Of a stretch of DNA of 20,583 nucleotides, positions 8,035 to 14,645 are shown one piece after another (position 1 is the first letter of the stretch; every line of letters starts with the position of its first letter). Made by a program: the position numbers and the translations under genes. Source of the DNA: Methanobacterium sp. (GTDB lineage: Archaea; Methanobacteriota; Methanobacteria; Methanobacteriales; Methanobacteriaceae); the NCBI GenBank assembly GCA_003158115.1, contig PMGM01000048.1, positions 18,080 to 38,662 of the forward strand, written 5' to 3'. Under the pieces are notes generated by a model, which worked only from the letters and a program-made list of their open reading frames with translations, did not search any database and was not told the origin of the DNA.

Positions 8035-8108
8035 GTACCTATACCTCATAATTTATTATATTATCATAAATTTATTATATATTCTCGATGATCTTTAATA
8101 AAATTAAT

Positions 8109-8120
8109 TAACTATTGTTA
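8109..8120 (-). promoter_or_regulatory. Operator-like site (TAAC-TATT-GTTA) before the MoaD-like gene
   Basis: TAACTATTGTTA has both TAAC/GTTA half-sites intact and an imperfect centre. It lies about 75 bases upstream of the start at 8034, roughly 20 bases before a minus-strand TATA-like stretch near 8079-8090. Confidence 0.5.
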
Positions 8121-8382
8121 TACTTATGATTATTGGTATATTCGTTCTTTTTCCATGTTCATAAGTCATCTATAAATGAGTATTATCATTGGTTACAAGC
8201 CGTATTCCCTAGCCTAGATAGTTCTTATTTTACAATTAACTATGATCTTGGAATTATGTTCAGAAAAATATATTTTTATTGTATTATATTCTAAAAATAA
8301 TGATTATATCCTGATTTAATAAGAATAAAATAAAAATTTCTACAAATTGTTGTTAAGTCACTGACTAAAAATAAATAGGATA

Positions 8383-8394
8383 TAACGATCGTTA
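8383..8394 (+). promoter_or_regulatory. Operator palindrome (TAAC-GATC-GTTA) at the NifX-like promoter
   Basis: A perfect 12-bp palindrome, followed 3 bases later by the TATA-like ATTTATATG (8398-8406). The site would cover the BRE position. Confidence 0.65.
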
Positions 8395-8588
8395 ACTATT
8401 TATATGATTTTAAATATTAATTAAAATGTGCATTGTAAAAAAACTGTTTATGATGTCTAGAATCACATGATTGAATTTTGGTACATTATTATACAATAAA
8501 GATCCTATGCTCAAATGTATATTTTAATGTATCAAATTTTAAGTGTGAACATAAATAGCGAATAAACAAAATCAAATGGAGGTGTTTG

Positions 8589-8936
8589 ATGTCTTTAAGG
8601 GTTGCAGTAGCAAGTAATGATGGGAAATTCGTTAATCAACATTTTGGACACGCTCAAGTTTTCCTTATATTTGATTTAAATGATAATGGAAAGTTTGAAT
8701 TTCTTGAGACAAGAGAGAATATTCCAACCTGTAATAACAGAGACCATTCAAAAAGTTCGATGGATAGTACTCTAGATCTTCTAAAAGACACCAACATAGT
8801 TTTGGTAAGTCAAATTGGCCCCGGAGCATCACAATGTTTGATTTCAAATGGTATACAACCTTTTATGATGCCAACATATATAGATGAAGCTTTAGAAAAG
8901 TTAGCTATTAGACTTGAAAAAGATGTAAAGAGTTAG
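8589..8936 (+). CDS. NifX-like dinitrogenase iron-molybdenum cofactor-binding family protein
   Basis: A 115-residue stand-alone domain of the NifX/NafY/NifB-C-terminal fold, which binds or carries FeS cofactor precursors such as NifB-co. Family marks seen: the N-terminal MSLRVAVASNDGKFVNQHFG with HFGHA at about residues 18-22, the IFD strand, and the closing region IVLVSQIGPGASQCLISNGI. Cys48 and Cys81 are the only cysteines. ATG at 8589 is chosen because GGAGGTG (8578-8584) precedes it by 4 bases; the TTG three bases earlier is less likely. It lies 257 bases upstream of the NifD-like gene, each with its own copy of the palindrome. A job in delivering or guarding the cofactor of the nitrogenase-like enzyme is inferred from family and position. 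Confidence 0.85.
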   Translation: MSLRVAVASNDGKFVNQHFGHAQVFLIFDLNDNGKFEFLETRENIPTCNNRDHSKSSMDSTLDLLKDTNIVLVSQIGPGASQCLISNGIQPFMMPTYIDEALEKLAIRLEKDVKS

Positions 8937-9064
8937 AGGGTAGATAATTAATCCATCATAGTTGAATTAAATGGAATTATAATAAATAAACAGTGTGTGG
9001 TTAAAATGTTAAAAAACTATAAAATACAGTGTATAATGTTAAATATTTTCTATAAATCAATAAT

Positions 9065-9076
9065 TAACTATCGTTA
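9065..9076 (+). promoter_or_regulatory. Upstream operator-like site before the NifD-like gene
   Basis: TAACTATCGTTA differs by one base from the perfect palindrome TAACGATCGTTA. Its centre is 48 bp upstream of the second site. Confidence 0.55.
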
Positions 9077-9110
9077 AGTTATTTGATGAAATTTTTTTTA
9101 ATAAAAATAA

Positions 9111-9126
9111 TATAACGATCGTTATA
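9111..9126 (+). promoter_or_regulatory. Operator palindrome at the NifD-like promoter
   Basis: TATAACGATCGTTATA is a perfect 16-bp palindrome. Its right arm merges with an AT-rich TATA-like stretch (TATAATTTTT, 9123-9132), about 65 bases before the ATG at 9194. Confidence 0.7.
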
Positions 9127-9193
9127 ATTTTTAATATTATTCAAAAATATTCAGATTCCAGAAAATTGAGACAATAATAAGGAGAACGAATAA

Positions 9194-10726
9194 ATGTCAG
9201 AAGAATATGACCCGGATTATAAGATAGACTTGGAAAAAGCAACCTGCCCTAACAGGGAACAGCGAGCTAAAGGTACCAATGTATACTATGGTAAAGCAAC
9301 CGAACTAATAAAAGATGCAAAAGCAGGAAATCTTAAATGCAAAGATAGAAATTTCCAACAAACATCAGGATGTGTACTAAACTTTTATTTAACAGTAAGA
9401 GTAGCCACAATAAGAGATGCTGCCATCATCTTTCATGGACCTGTAGGATGCTCATCATCTTCATTAGGATATAGGGAACTATTTAGAGGAATACCAACCG
9501 AACTTGGGAGACCTGAGCATTATGAATTAAATTGGATTACCACAAATCTTCAGCAGAAAGATGTGGTTTATGGTGCAAGTGCTAAATTGAAAAGAGCAGT
9601 ATTAGAGGCTCAAAAGAGATACGATCCCAAGGCAATATTCATCCTAACCACATGTACTTCAGGTGTTATTGGAGAAGATATTGAAGGAGTCGTAGCAGAA
9701 ATACAACCAGAAGTTAAAGCAACCATAGTACCTATACACTGTGAAGGAGTAAGATCTAGACTAGTGCAAACAGGATACGATGCATTTTGGCATGGAGTCC
9801 TAAAATACCTGGTTAAAAAAACAGAAAAAAAACAGAAAGACTTGGTAAACGTTGCAAGTATGCTATCATACACATGGCAAGACCGTTTAGAGATAAAAAG
9901 GTTACTTAACAAAGTAGGCCTTAAGGTGAATTTTGTTCCAGAATTTGCAACCGTAGAACAGTTTGAACAACTAGGAGAAGCAGCAGTAACAGCACCACTA
10001 TGCCCAACCTATACTGATTACATTTCAAGAGGACTTAAACAAGAATTTGGAGTTCCATTTTTCTTGTATCCTTCACCAACAGGAATTAGAAATACCGATG
10101 AATGGTTGAGGAAAATAGGCAAATATACCGACAAAGAAGAGGAAATAGAGGCCTTAATTGAAGAAGAACACAAGATATGGTCCCCTAAATTGGAAGCAAT
10201 CAAAGATGAATTCAAAAAACTCAAGGGAGACGGTGAAATTGAAGTTCTTGGCTCACTAGGACAGGGAAGACTTTTATCACAGCTACCATACTTCGATGAA
10301 TTAGGACTCAAATCATCAGCTGCCATGACCCAAGATTTTGATAATTTAATATTAGAAGATCTTGAAAGACTTGTAGATGATATAGGAGATGTTGATGTTC
10401 TTGTAAATACATTCCAAGCAGCAGAACAGGCACATGTTACAAGAACTAAGGATCCTGATATTACATTAACCTGCCCATTCCAGGGAGGAGCATACAAGAG
10501 AGAGAAAAATGTAACCAGAATACATTCATTAAGAGCAGATCCAGATCCTTGGAGTGCCCAAAGTGGATATGCTGGTGCTGTAGCATTTGGAAACTTTTTA
10601 CTTCAGTCTTTAGACAGTACGTCATTCCAAAAGAACTTAAAACGCAAAACATCTGACAGTTACAAAGAATGGTGGTATGAACAGCCAAATCCATTACACT
10701 ACCTGAAAGAGGAGACTTCTAAATGA
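9194..10726 (+). CDS. Nitrogenase-like reductase, NifD-like (alpha) subunit
   Basis: A 510-residue component-1 alpha subunit. P-cluster ligands are present: Cys60 (TSGC), Cys86 (HGPVGC) and Cys154 (TTCTSGVIGEDI), spaced as in NifD. Cofactor ligands also look present: Cys270 (APLCPTYTDY) in the place of NifD Cys275, and His444 (RIHSL) in the place of His442. The segment CEGVRSRLVQTGY (183-195) aligns without gaps to NifD CEGFRGVSQSLGH. In it Gln191 is replaced by Val and the N2-active His195 by Tyr. The positions matching Val70 and Arg96 are kept (Val68, Arg94). The protein should thus hold an FeS cofactor of the NifB-derived kind but not be a normal N2 reductase. Candidates are methylthio-alkane reductase (MarD) or an undescribed relative. 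CfbD is excluded by the K-type partner. GGAG ends 9 bases before the ATG. Its end overlaps the next gene by ATGA. Confidence 0.93.
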   Translation: MSEEYDPDYKIDLEKATCPNREQRAKGTNVYYGKATELIKDAKAGNLKCKDRNFQQTSGCVLNFYLTVRVATIRDAAIIFHGPVGCSSSSLGYRELFRGIPTELGRPEHYELNWITTNLQQKDVVYGASAKLKRAVLEAQKRYDPKAIFILTTCTSGVIGEDIEGVVAEIQPEVKATIVPIHCEGVRSRLVQTGYDAFWHGVLKYLVKKTEKKQKDLVNVASMLSYTWQDRLEIKRLLNKVGLKVNFVPEFATVEQFEQLGEAAVTAPLCPTYTDYISRGLKQEFGVPFFLYPSPTGIRNTDEWLRKIGKYTDKEEEIEALIEEEHKIWSPKLEAIKDEFKKLKGDGEIEVLGSLGQGRLLSQLPYFDELGLKSSAAMTQDFDNLILEDLERLVDDIGDVDVLVNTFQAAEQAHVTRTKDPDITLTCPFQGGAYKREKNVTRIHSLRADPDPWSAQSGYAGAVAFGNFLLQSLDSTSFQKNLKRKTSDSYKEWWYEQPNPLHYLKEETSK

Positions 10727-12081
10727 GTACAAAAGAAGATAAAAAAATAGAAGAAGAGGTGTACGACAACACTTTAGGAACAGAGTTTGTAGAAGCTCCC
10801 AAATATTCATGTGCCCTTGCAGGAGCATATGCTACAGTTCTTGGTATTTATGGTGTAGTTCCATTATTACATGCTGGACTTGGATGTGGACTTGGACAGC
10901 TTTTCGGACAATTATACGCCGGAGGACAGAATGCCGGAGGACCTGTAGGTGGTACAAGTACACCCACCACAGGACTTGTGGAGGAACATGTAATTTTCGG
11001 TGGTGAAGACAAGCTTAGAAGTTTAATTGAATCATCTGCAGAACTTATGGAAGGAGATGCTTTTGCAGTCATATCTGGATGTATCCCATCTTTAATAGGG
11101 GATGATGTAGAAGCAGTAATTCGTGATTTCGAAGGAAAAGTTCCTTTGATTAATATCAACGCACCAGGTTTTAGCGGTAGCTCCTATGAGGGTTATGAAC
11201 TGTTTTTTGAAGCAGTGATAGATCAGATCTTGGAACCATTACCCAGAGAGAAGGGGTTAGTTAATGTATTTGGTATAGTACCTTACCAGCATATATTCTG
11301 GAAGGGAGAAGTGGATGCTGTAAAAAAACTCTTAGAAAGTATTGGTTTAAAGGCCAATGTAATTTTTACAGAGTTTAATGGATTTGAAAAATTAAAGGAA
11401 ATACCAAAAGCTGAATACAATCTGGTACTTTCTTCATGGAATGGGCATAGAATAGCTAAAAAGTTAGAAGAAAAATTTGAAACACCTTTTTTAACTTTTC
11501 CAAGCGTTCCAGTAGGCCCTAAACAAACCAATAATTTTCTAAGGACAGTAGGAGAAAAATTAGATGTTCCCAATGAGGTAGTAGAAGAATTTGTTGACAA
11601 TGAAGAGCGTAAAGCATATCGTTTCATTGAATATGCTGGAGATGCGATTATTTTAGTGCGTCCACATTCATATTTTGCTGTTGTTGCCGACACTAACGCA
11701 GTTATTAATATAACCCAATTTTTAGCCAATGAAGTAGGATATCTTCCAGATATTATTCAAATAACTGACAATCCACCTATAGAATATAGGGATGCAATTA
11801 TTAAAGAAATTACAAATGAATTAGAAACTCCTGTAAAGCCAGAAATATTCTTTGAAAATGATTCCCATTTGGCAAGAGAAAAACTTCGGGACAGACCTTT
11901 CCAGTTCCTCTTTTCAAGCTCTTTAGAATCACCTACCGCTATGTCTGAACTAGGTGCTCTCCATGTAACAGTTGGTTTCCCTTCATATAACAGGGTAATA
12001 TTAGGGGATAGTTATACGGGATATGCAGGCGGACTTAGACTTATGGAAGATTTCATAAGCACATTCGCAGGACCATTGTAA
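10723..12081 (+). CDS. Nitrogenase-like reductase, NifK-like (beta) subunit
   Basis: A 452-residue beta subunit that should pair with the NifD-like protein and complete the P-cluster at the interface. Ligands match NifK: Cys30 (PKYSC), Cys55 (GLGC, 25 residues on, as between NifK Cys70 and Cys95) and Cys120 (SGCIPSLIGDDV, NifK Cys153). It lacks the roughly 40-residue N-terminal extension of molybdenum NifK, as in other short beta subunits of nitrogenase relatives. A glycine-rich stretch, GQLYAGGQNAGGPVGGTSTP (62-81), follows the second cysteine and is unusual. ATG overlaps the upstream stop (ATGA), so translation is coupled and a 1:1 complex is expected. GGAG at 10711-10714 is the ribosome-binding site. 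Confidence 0.92.
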   Translation: MSTKEDKKIEEEVYDNTLGTEFVEAPKYSCALAGAYATVLGIYGVVPLLHAGLGCGLGQLFGQLYAGGQNAGGPVGGTSTPTTGLVEEHVIFGGEDKLRSLIESSAELMEGDAFAVISGCIPSLIGDDVEAVIRDFEGKVPLININAPGFSGSSYEGYELFFEAVIDQILEPLPREKGLVNVFGIVPYQHIFWKGEVDAVKKLLESIGLKANVIFTEFNGFEKLKEIPKAEYNLVLSSWNGHRIAKKLEEKFETPFLTFPSVPVGPKQTNNFLRTVGEKLDVPNEVVEEFVDNEERKAYRFIEYAGDAIILVRPHSYFAVVADTNAVINITQFLANEVGYLPDIIQITDNPPIEYRDAIIKEITNELETPVKPEIFFENDSHLAREKLRDRPFQFLFSSSLESPTAMSELGALHVTVGFPSYNRVILGDSYTGYAGGLRLMEDFISTFAGPL

Positions 12082-12114
12082 AATAATAACAAAACATAAA
12101 TTCGGAGGTAATAC

Positions 12115-12132
12115 ATGTCAATATGTAAGTAA
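12115..12132 (+). other. Five-codon mini-ORF (MSICK) with strong ribosome-binding site
   Basis: CGGAGGT (12103-12109) lies 5 bases before ATG, followed by four sense codons and TAA. It could be a leader peptide, here with a Cys codon, or a decayed duplicate of the NifH-like start, which begins MSKRK. The site is stronger than chance in this AT-rich gap, but a function is not shown. Confidence 0.3.
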
Positions 12133-12146
12133 TATCAAATACCAAT

Positions 12147-12275
12147 TTATCACCGTAATAATTGTATGAGATGACCCTTAAGATTAGTTGAAAAAATCTA
12201 ACTGCCATTAGAACTCCTATCACTAAATCATACTATAGCCATAGAGATTAAGGTTATCATCTCATACGTTATCAC
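12147..12275. repeat. Inverted-repeat element flanked by TTATCAC direct repeats (MITE-like or structured leader)
   Basis: GTATGAGATGA (about 12164-12174) pairs perfectly with TCATCTCATAC (about 12257-12267). CCTTA/TAAGG pairs further in. Both outer ends read CGTA inward. The 7-bp direct repeat TTATCAC occurs at 12147-12153 and 12269-12275, immediately outside, as a target-site duplication would. No transposase is encoded. Either a miniature inverted-repeat element or a folded RNA leader would explain it. Confidence 0.5.
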
Positions 12276-12308
12276 ACAAATTGAATAGAATTAATGTGAA
12301 TTTGAAAT

Positions 12309-12327
12309 GTCTGATGGTTCATCAGAT
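12309..12327 (+). repeat. Hairpin before the NifH-like gene
   Basis: TCTGATG (12310-12316) and CATCAGA (12320-12326) form a perfect 7-bp stem with a 3-base loop, about 80 bases before the ATG. It could be a processing or stability element; no T-run marks it as a terminator. Confidence 0.35.
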
Positions 12328-12403
12328 TTATAATGAGATTTTAAATCATTAAAAGATTATAATGGTCTAAATTAACGAATAAATAATTTAAAGAGGTTTT
12401 TAG

Positions 12404-13282
12404 ATGAGCAAAAGAAAACAGATAGCAATATATGGAAAGGGAGGAATTGGAAAATCAACAACAACTTCCAATCTCAGCGCAGCATTATCAGATCTGGGAT
12501 ATAGTGTAATGCAAGTTGGTTGCGACCCAAAAAACGATTCTACAAACACACTAAGAAAGGGAAAACCAATACCAACTGTTATGGATACAGTCAGAAGCGG
12601 TTCAAACGACTTGGATAATCTTATATTTGAAGGATATAATGGTGTGTATTGTGTTGAAGCTGGAGGTCCAGAACCTGGTGTTGGATGTGCAGGTCGTGGA
12701 ATTATAGCAGCTATTGAACTACTTGACAATAACGGAATTATAGATAACTACGATCCAGACATTGTTATTTACGATGTACTTGGTGATGTTGTTTGTGGCG
12801 GGTTTGCAATGCCAATAAGGCAAGGAATTGCTGAACAAGTATACACTGTGACTTCATCTGATTATATGGCAATATATGCTGTTAATAACCTTTTTAAAGG
12901 TATATTAAAGTATTCTGGAAGTGGTGGTGCTTTGCTTGGAGGCATAATTGGAAATTCCATTGGCAAATTATCCCACAGGGACATGATAAACGATTTCAGT
13001 GAAAAAACTGAAACAAATGTAATTGAATTCATTCCAAGATCCACAACAGTTACAATGTGCGAACTTGATGGTGTAACAACCATTGAGGGGGCTCCTGATT
13101 CTCAACAGGCCGAAGTATATAGACAACTGGCAAGAAATGTAATAGCAAACAAAGAAGCTTATATTCCAAAACCATTTGAAGCACAGGACTTAGCAGACTG
13201 GGCATCATCATGGGTTAGCAACTTGATTAAAGAAGAAAAAATAGCACAAGAAGGGATACAAAGCAATGGTGGTGGTGTATAA
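12404..13282 (+). CDS. Nitrogenase-like reductase, NifH-like iron protein
   Basis: A 292-residue ATP-driven electron donor for the NifDK-like pair. P-loop GKGGIGKST is at 11-19 and the Walker-A-linked DPKNDST at 41-47. The shared [4Fe-4S] cluster of the dimer should be held by Cys95 (PGVGCAGRG) and Cys131 (DVVCGG). Arg98 matches the ADP-ribosylated Arg of NifH. The length is typical. GAGGT (12393-12397) precedes ATG by 6 bases. The order here is D-K-H rather than the usual H-D-K, with a 322-base gap before H. Extra FeS scaffolds (NifE, NifN) and NifB are absent from the window and would have to be encoded elsewhere. CfbC is the main alternative within the superfamily, made unlikely by the full D-K pair next door. 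Confidence 0.93.
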   Translation: MSKRKQIAIYGKGGIGKSTTTSNLSAALSDLGYSVMQVGCDPKNDSTNTLRKGKPIPTVMDTVRSGSNDLDNLIFEGYNGVYCVEAGGPEPGVGCAGRGIIAAIELLDNNGIIDNYDPDIVIYDVLGDVVCGGFAMPIRQGIAEQVYTVTSSDYMAIYAVNNLFKGILKYSGSGGALLGGIIGNSIGKLSHRDMINDFSEKTETNVIEFIPRSTTVTMCELDGVTTIEGAPDSQQAEVYRQLARNVIANKEAYIPKPFEAQDLADWASSWVSNLIKEEKIAQEGIQSNGGGV

Positions 13283-13473
13283 AAGAAATAATTTTATTTA
13301 GGAGATTATTATATCAGATATTAATCATTTAAACACTATAATGGTGTTTAAATATTTATTTTTAAAATTATTTAAAGTTGGAAAAAGAAATATTTACAAC
13401 ATGGATGTTAAAAACATCAGTTTTTATGTTGCTTAAGGTTGTTAAACAAAAGTTTTATAAGTAACAAGTAGTT

Positions 13474-13489
13474 TATAACAATTGTTATA
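13474..13489 (+). promoter_or_regulatory. First operator palindrome at the cysteine synthase promoter
   Basis: TATAACAATTGTTATA is a perfect 16-bp palindrome, identical to the site before the C-S lyase gene. It shares its last two bases with the next copy. Confidence 0.7.
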
Positions 13490-13503
13490 TAACGATAGTT
13501 ATA
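13488..13503 (+). promoter_or_regulatory. Second, overlapping operator at the cysteine synthase promoter
   Basis: TATAACGATAGTTATA is one base from a perfect palindrome. Its centre is 14 bp from the first site, and its right arm runs into the TATA-like stretch TTATATATATTT (13499-13510). Confidence 0.65.
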
Positions 13504-13546
13504 TATATTTCAAAATGGTAAATTAGAATACAAGAAGGTGAAAAAT

Positions 13547-14536
13547 ATGGTTAAAATACCGGAATTAACAAGGGGAATAGCAAATGATATAACCGAAACT
13601 ATAGGAAACACTCCAATAGTAAGGTTAAATAAATTGACAAAAGACTCAAAAGCAGATGTAGTTGTTAAATTGGAATCTTTCAATCCACTATCTAGTGTAA
13701 AAGACAGGATTGGTGTCGCTATGATAGAAGCAGGGGAAGAAGCCGGAGTAATCAATAAGGATACAATATTGATAGAACCTACAAGTGGAAATACGGGTAT
13801 AGCATTGGCATTTGTTGCTGCAGCTCGAGGATACAAACTTATCCTTACTATGCCTGATACTATGTCAATTGAAAGAAGAAAATTGTTAGCATTATTAGGT
13901 GCCGAAATAGTTTTAACACCCGGAGCCAACGGAATGAAGGGTGCAGTTGCCAAAGCAGAAGAACTTGCAGCTGAAATACCAGGTGCAGTAATGCCTCAAC
14001 AATTTAAAAATTTAGCCAATCCTAAAATACACAGGGAAACAACAGCACCAGAAATTTGGAGAGATACAGAAGGGAAAATAGACATACTTGTTTCAGGTAC
14101 AGGAACTGGTGGTACTATTACTGGTGTTGGTCTTGCTCTTAAAGAACTTAAACCCGAACTTAAAGCCGTGGCAGTAGAACCTGTTACATCGCCAGTACTT
14201 TCAGGTGGTAGCCCAGGACCACATAAAATACAAGGTATTGGACCGGGTTTCATTCCTGATGTACTTCAAACAGAAGTTATAGATGAGATCATACAAGTAT
14301 CAGATGAAGATTCTGCAAAAACTCTTCTAAGATTAGCAAGGGAAGAAGGAATACTTGCAGGTATATCATCAGGAGCAGCAACATACGCAGCACTCCAACT
14401 AGCTGAGAAGGAAGAAAACGCTGGAAAACTTATAGTAGTAATTTTACCAGATACCGGAGAGAGATATCTTAGTATGGATTGGGTCTTCGAGGATATATTC
14501 AAGACAGCAGCAGAATCCTCGGATTTTACTAATTAA
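13547..14536 (+). CDS. cysK: Cysteine synthase (O-acetylserine sulfhydrylase)
   Basis: A 329-residue fold-type II PLP enzyme making cysteine from O-acetylserine and sulfide. Seen: the Schiff-base Lys52 in SSVKDRIG, the substrate loop TSGNTG (79-84), the phosphate-binding [10 protein letters not shown], and a C-terminal stretch with PDTGERYL. The length is within the usual 310-330. ATG at 13547 is chosen because AAGGTG lies 6 bases upstream; the GTG at 13538 is part of that site. Serine acetyltransferase follows 109 bases downstream. Two overlapping copies of the shared palindrome sit over its promoter, so it should be the most tightly controlled gene of the group. Many Methanobacteriales make cysteine by the tRNA-dependent SepRS/SepCysS route, so this gene is accessory and perhaps acquired. 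Confidence 0.93.
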   Translation: MVKIPELTRGIANDITETIGNTPIVRLNKLTKDSKADVVVKLESFNPLSSVKDRIGVAMIEAGEEAGVINKDTILIEPTSGNTGIALAFVAAARGYKLILTMPDTMSIERRKLLALLGAEIVLTPGANGMKGAVAKAEELAAEIPGAVMPQQFKNLANPKIHRETTAPEIWRDTEGKIDILVSGTGTGGTITGVGLALKELKPELKAVAVEPVTSPVLSGGSPGPHKIQGIGPGFIPDVLQTEVIDEIIQVSDEDSAKTLLRLAREEGILAGISSGAATYAALQLAEKEENAGKLIVVILPDTGERYLSMDWVFEDIFKTAAESSDFTN

Positions 14537-14558
14537 ATAATTAAATACTATAAGTAGT

Positions 14559-14620
14559 AAATTAAATGAATAAATACATTGAGGCAGTAATAATAAAGTA
14601 ATATGCCTCTCATTTAATTT
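14559..14620 (+). repeat. Large bulged hairpin between cysK and cysE
   Basis: An 11-bp outer arm (14559-14569 with 14610-14620) and a 6-bp inner arm GAGGCA/TGCCTC (14581-14586 with 14604-14609) form one stem with a one-sided 11-base bulge. The apical loop is 17 bases. It could be an attenuator, processing site or 3'-end signal. Confidence 0.45.
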
Positions 14621-14645
14621 TATATATTTACAAAATGGTGATTGA

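Larger units (their letters stand above)
8035..8588. other. Divergent regulatory region between carrier and NifX-like genes
   Basis: About 550 bases of AT-rich DNA carrying two copies of the shared palindrome, one near each gene. The NifX-like transcript would have a leader of about 155 bases if it starts from the TATA at 8398-8406. No gene or recognised riboswitch was found in it. Confidence 0.5.
12082..12403. other. Intergenic region between NifK-like and NifH-like genes
   Basis: A 322-base gap inside what would otherwise be one operon. It holds a five-codon open frame with a strong ribosome-binding site, a 115-base inverted-repeat element and a short hairpin. No shared operator is seen, so the NifH-like gene is either co-transcribed or uses its own TATA (TTTATAATG near 12327). 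Confidence 0.6.

Noticed and set aside
8035..8588. CRISPR-like repeats in the long intergenic region
   Set aside because: The only repeated units are the two 12-bp palindromes, too short, too few and too far apart for an array.
10018..10497. Long minus-strand frames inside the NifD-like and NifK-like genes
   Set aside because: They overlap well-supported genes, show no domain or ribosome-binding site, and are read-through frames opposite biased codons.
9194..13282. A true molybdenum nitrogenase (nifHDK)
   Set aside because: The order is D-K-H, nifE, nifN, nifB and the GlnB-like nifI genes are absent, and the positions of Gln191 and His195 in NifD are Val and Tyr. The neighbours are sulfur genes.
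9194..13282. CfbC/CfbD of coenzyme F430 synthesis
   Set aside because: CfbD works without a K-type partner and is shorter. Here a full D and K pair with overlapping genes is present, and the cofactor Cys and His ligands are kept.
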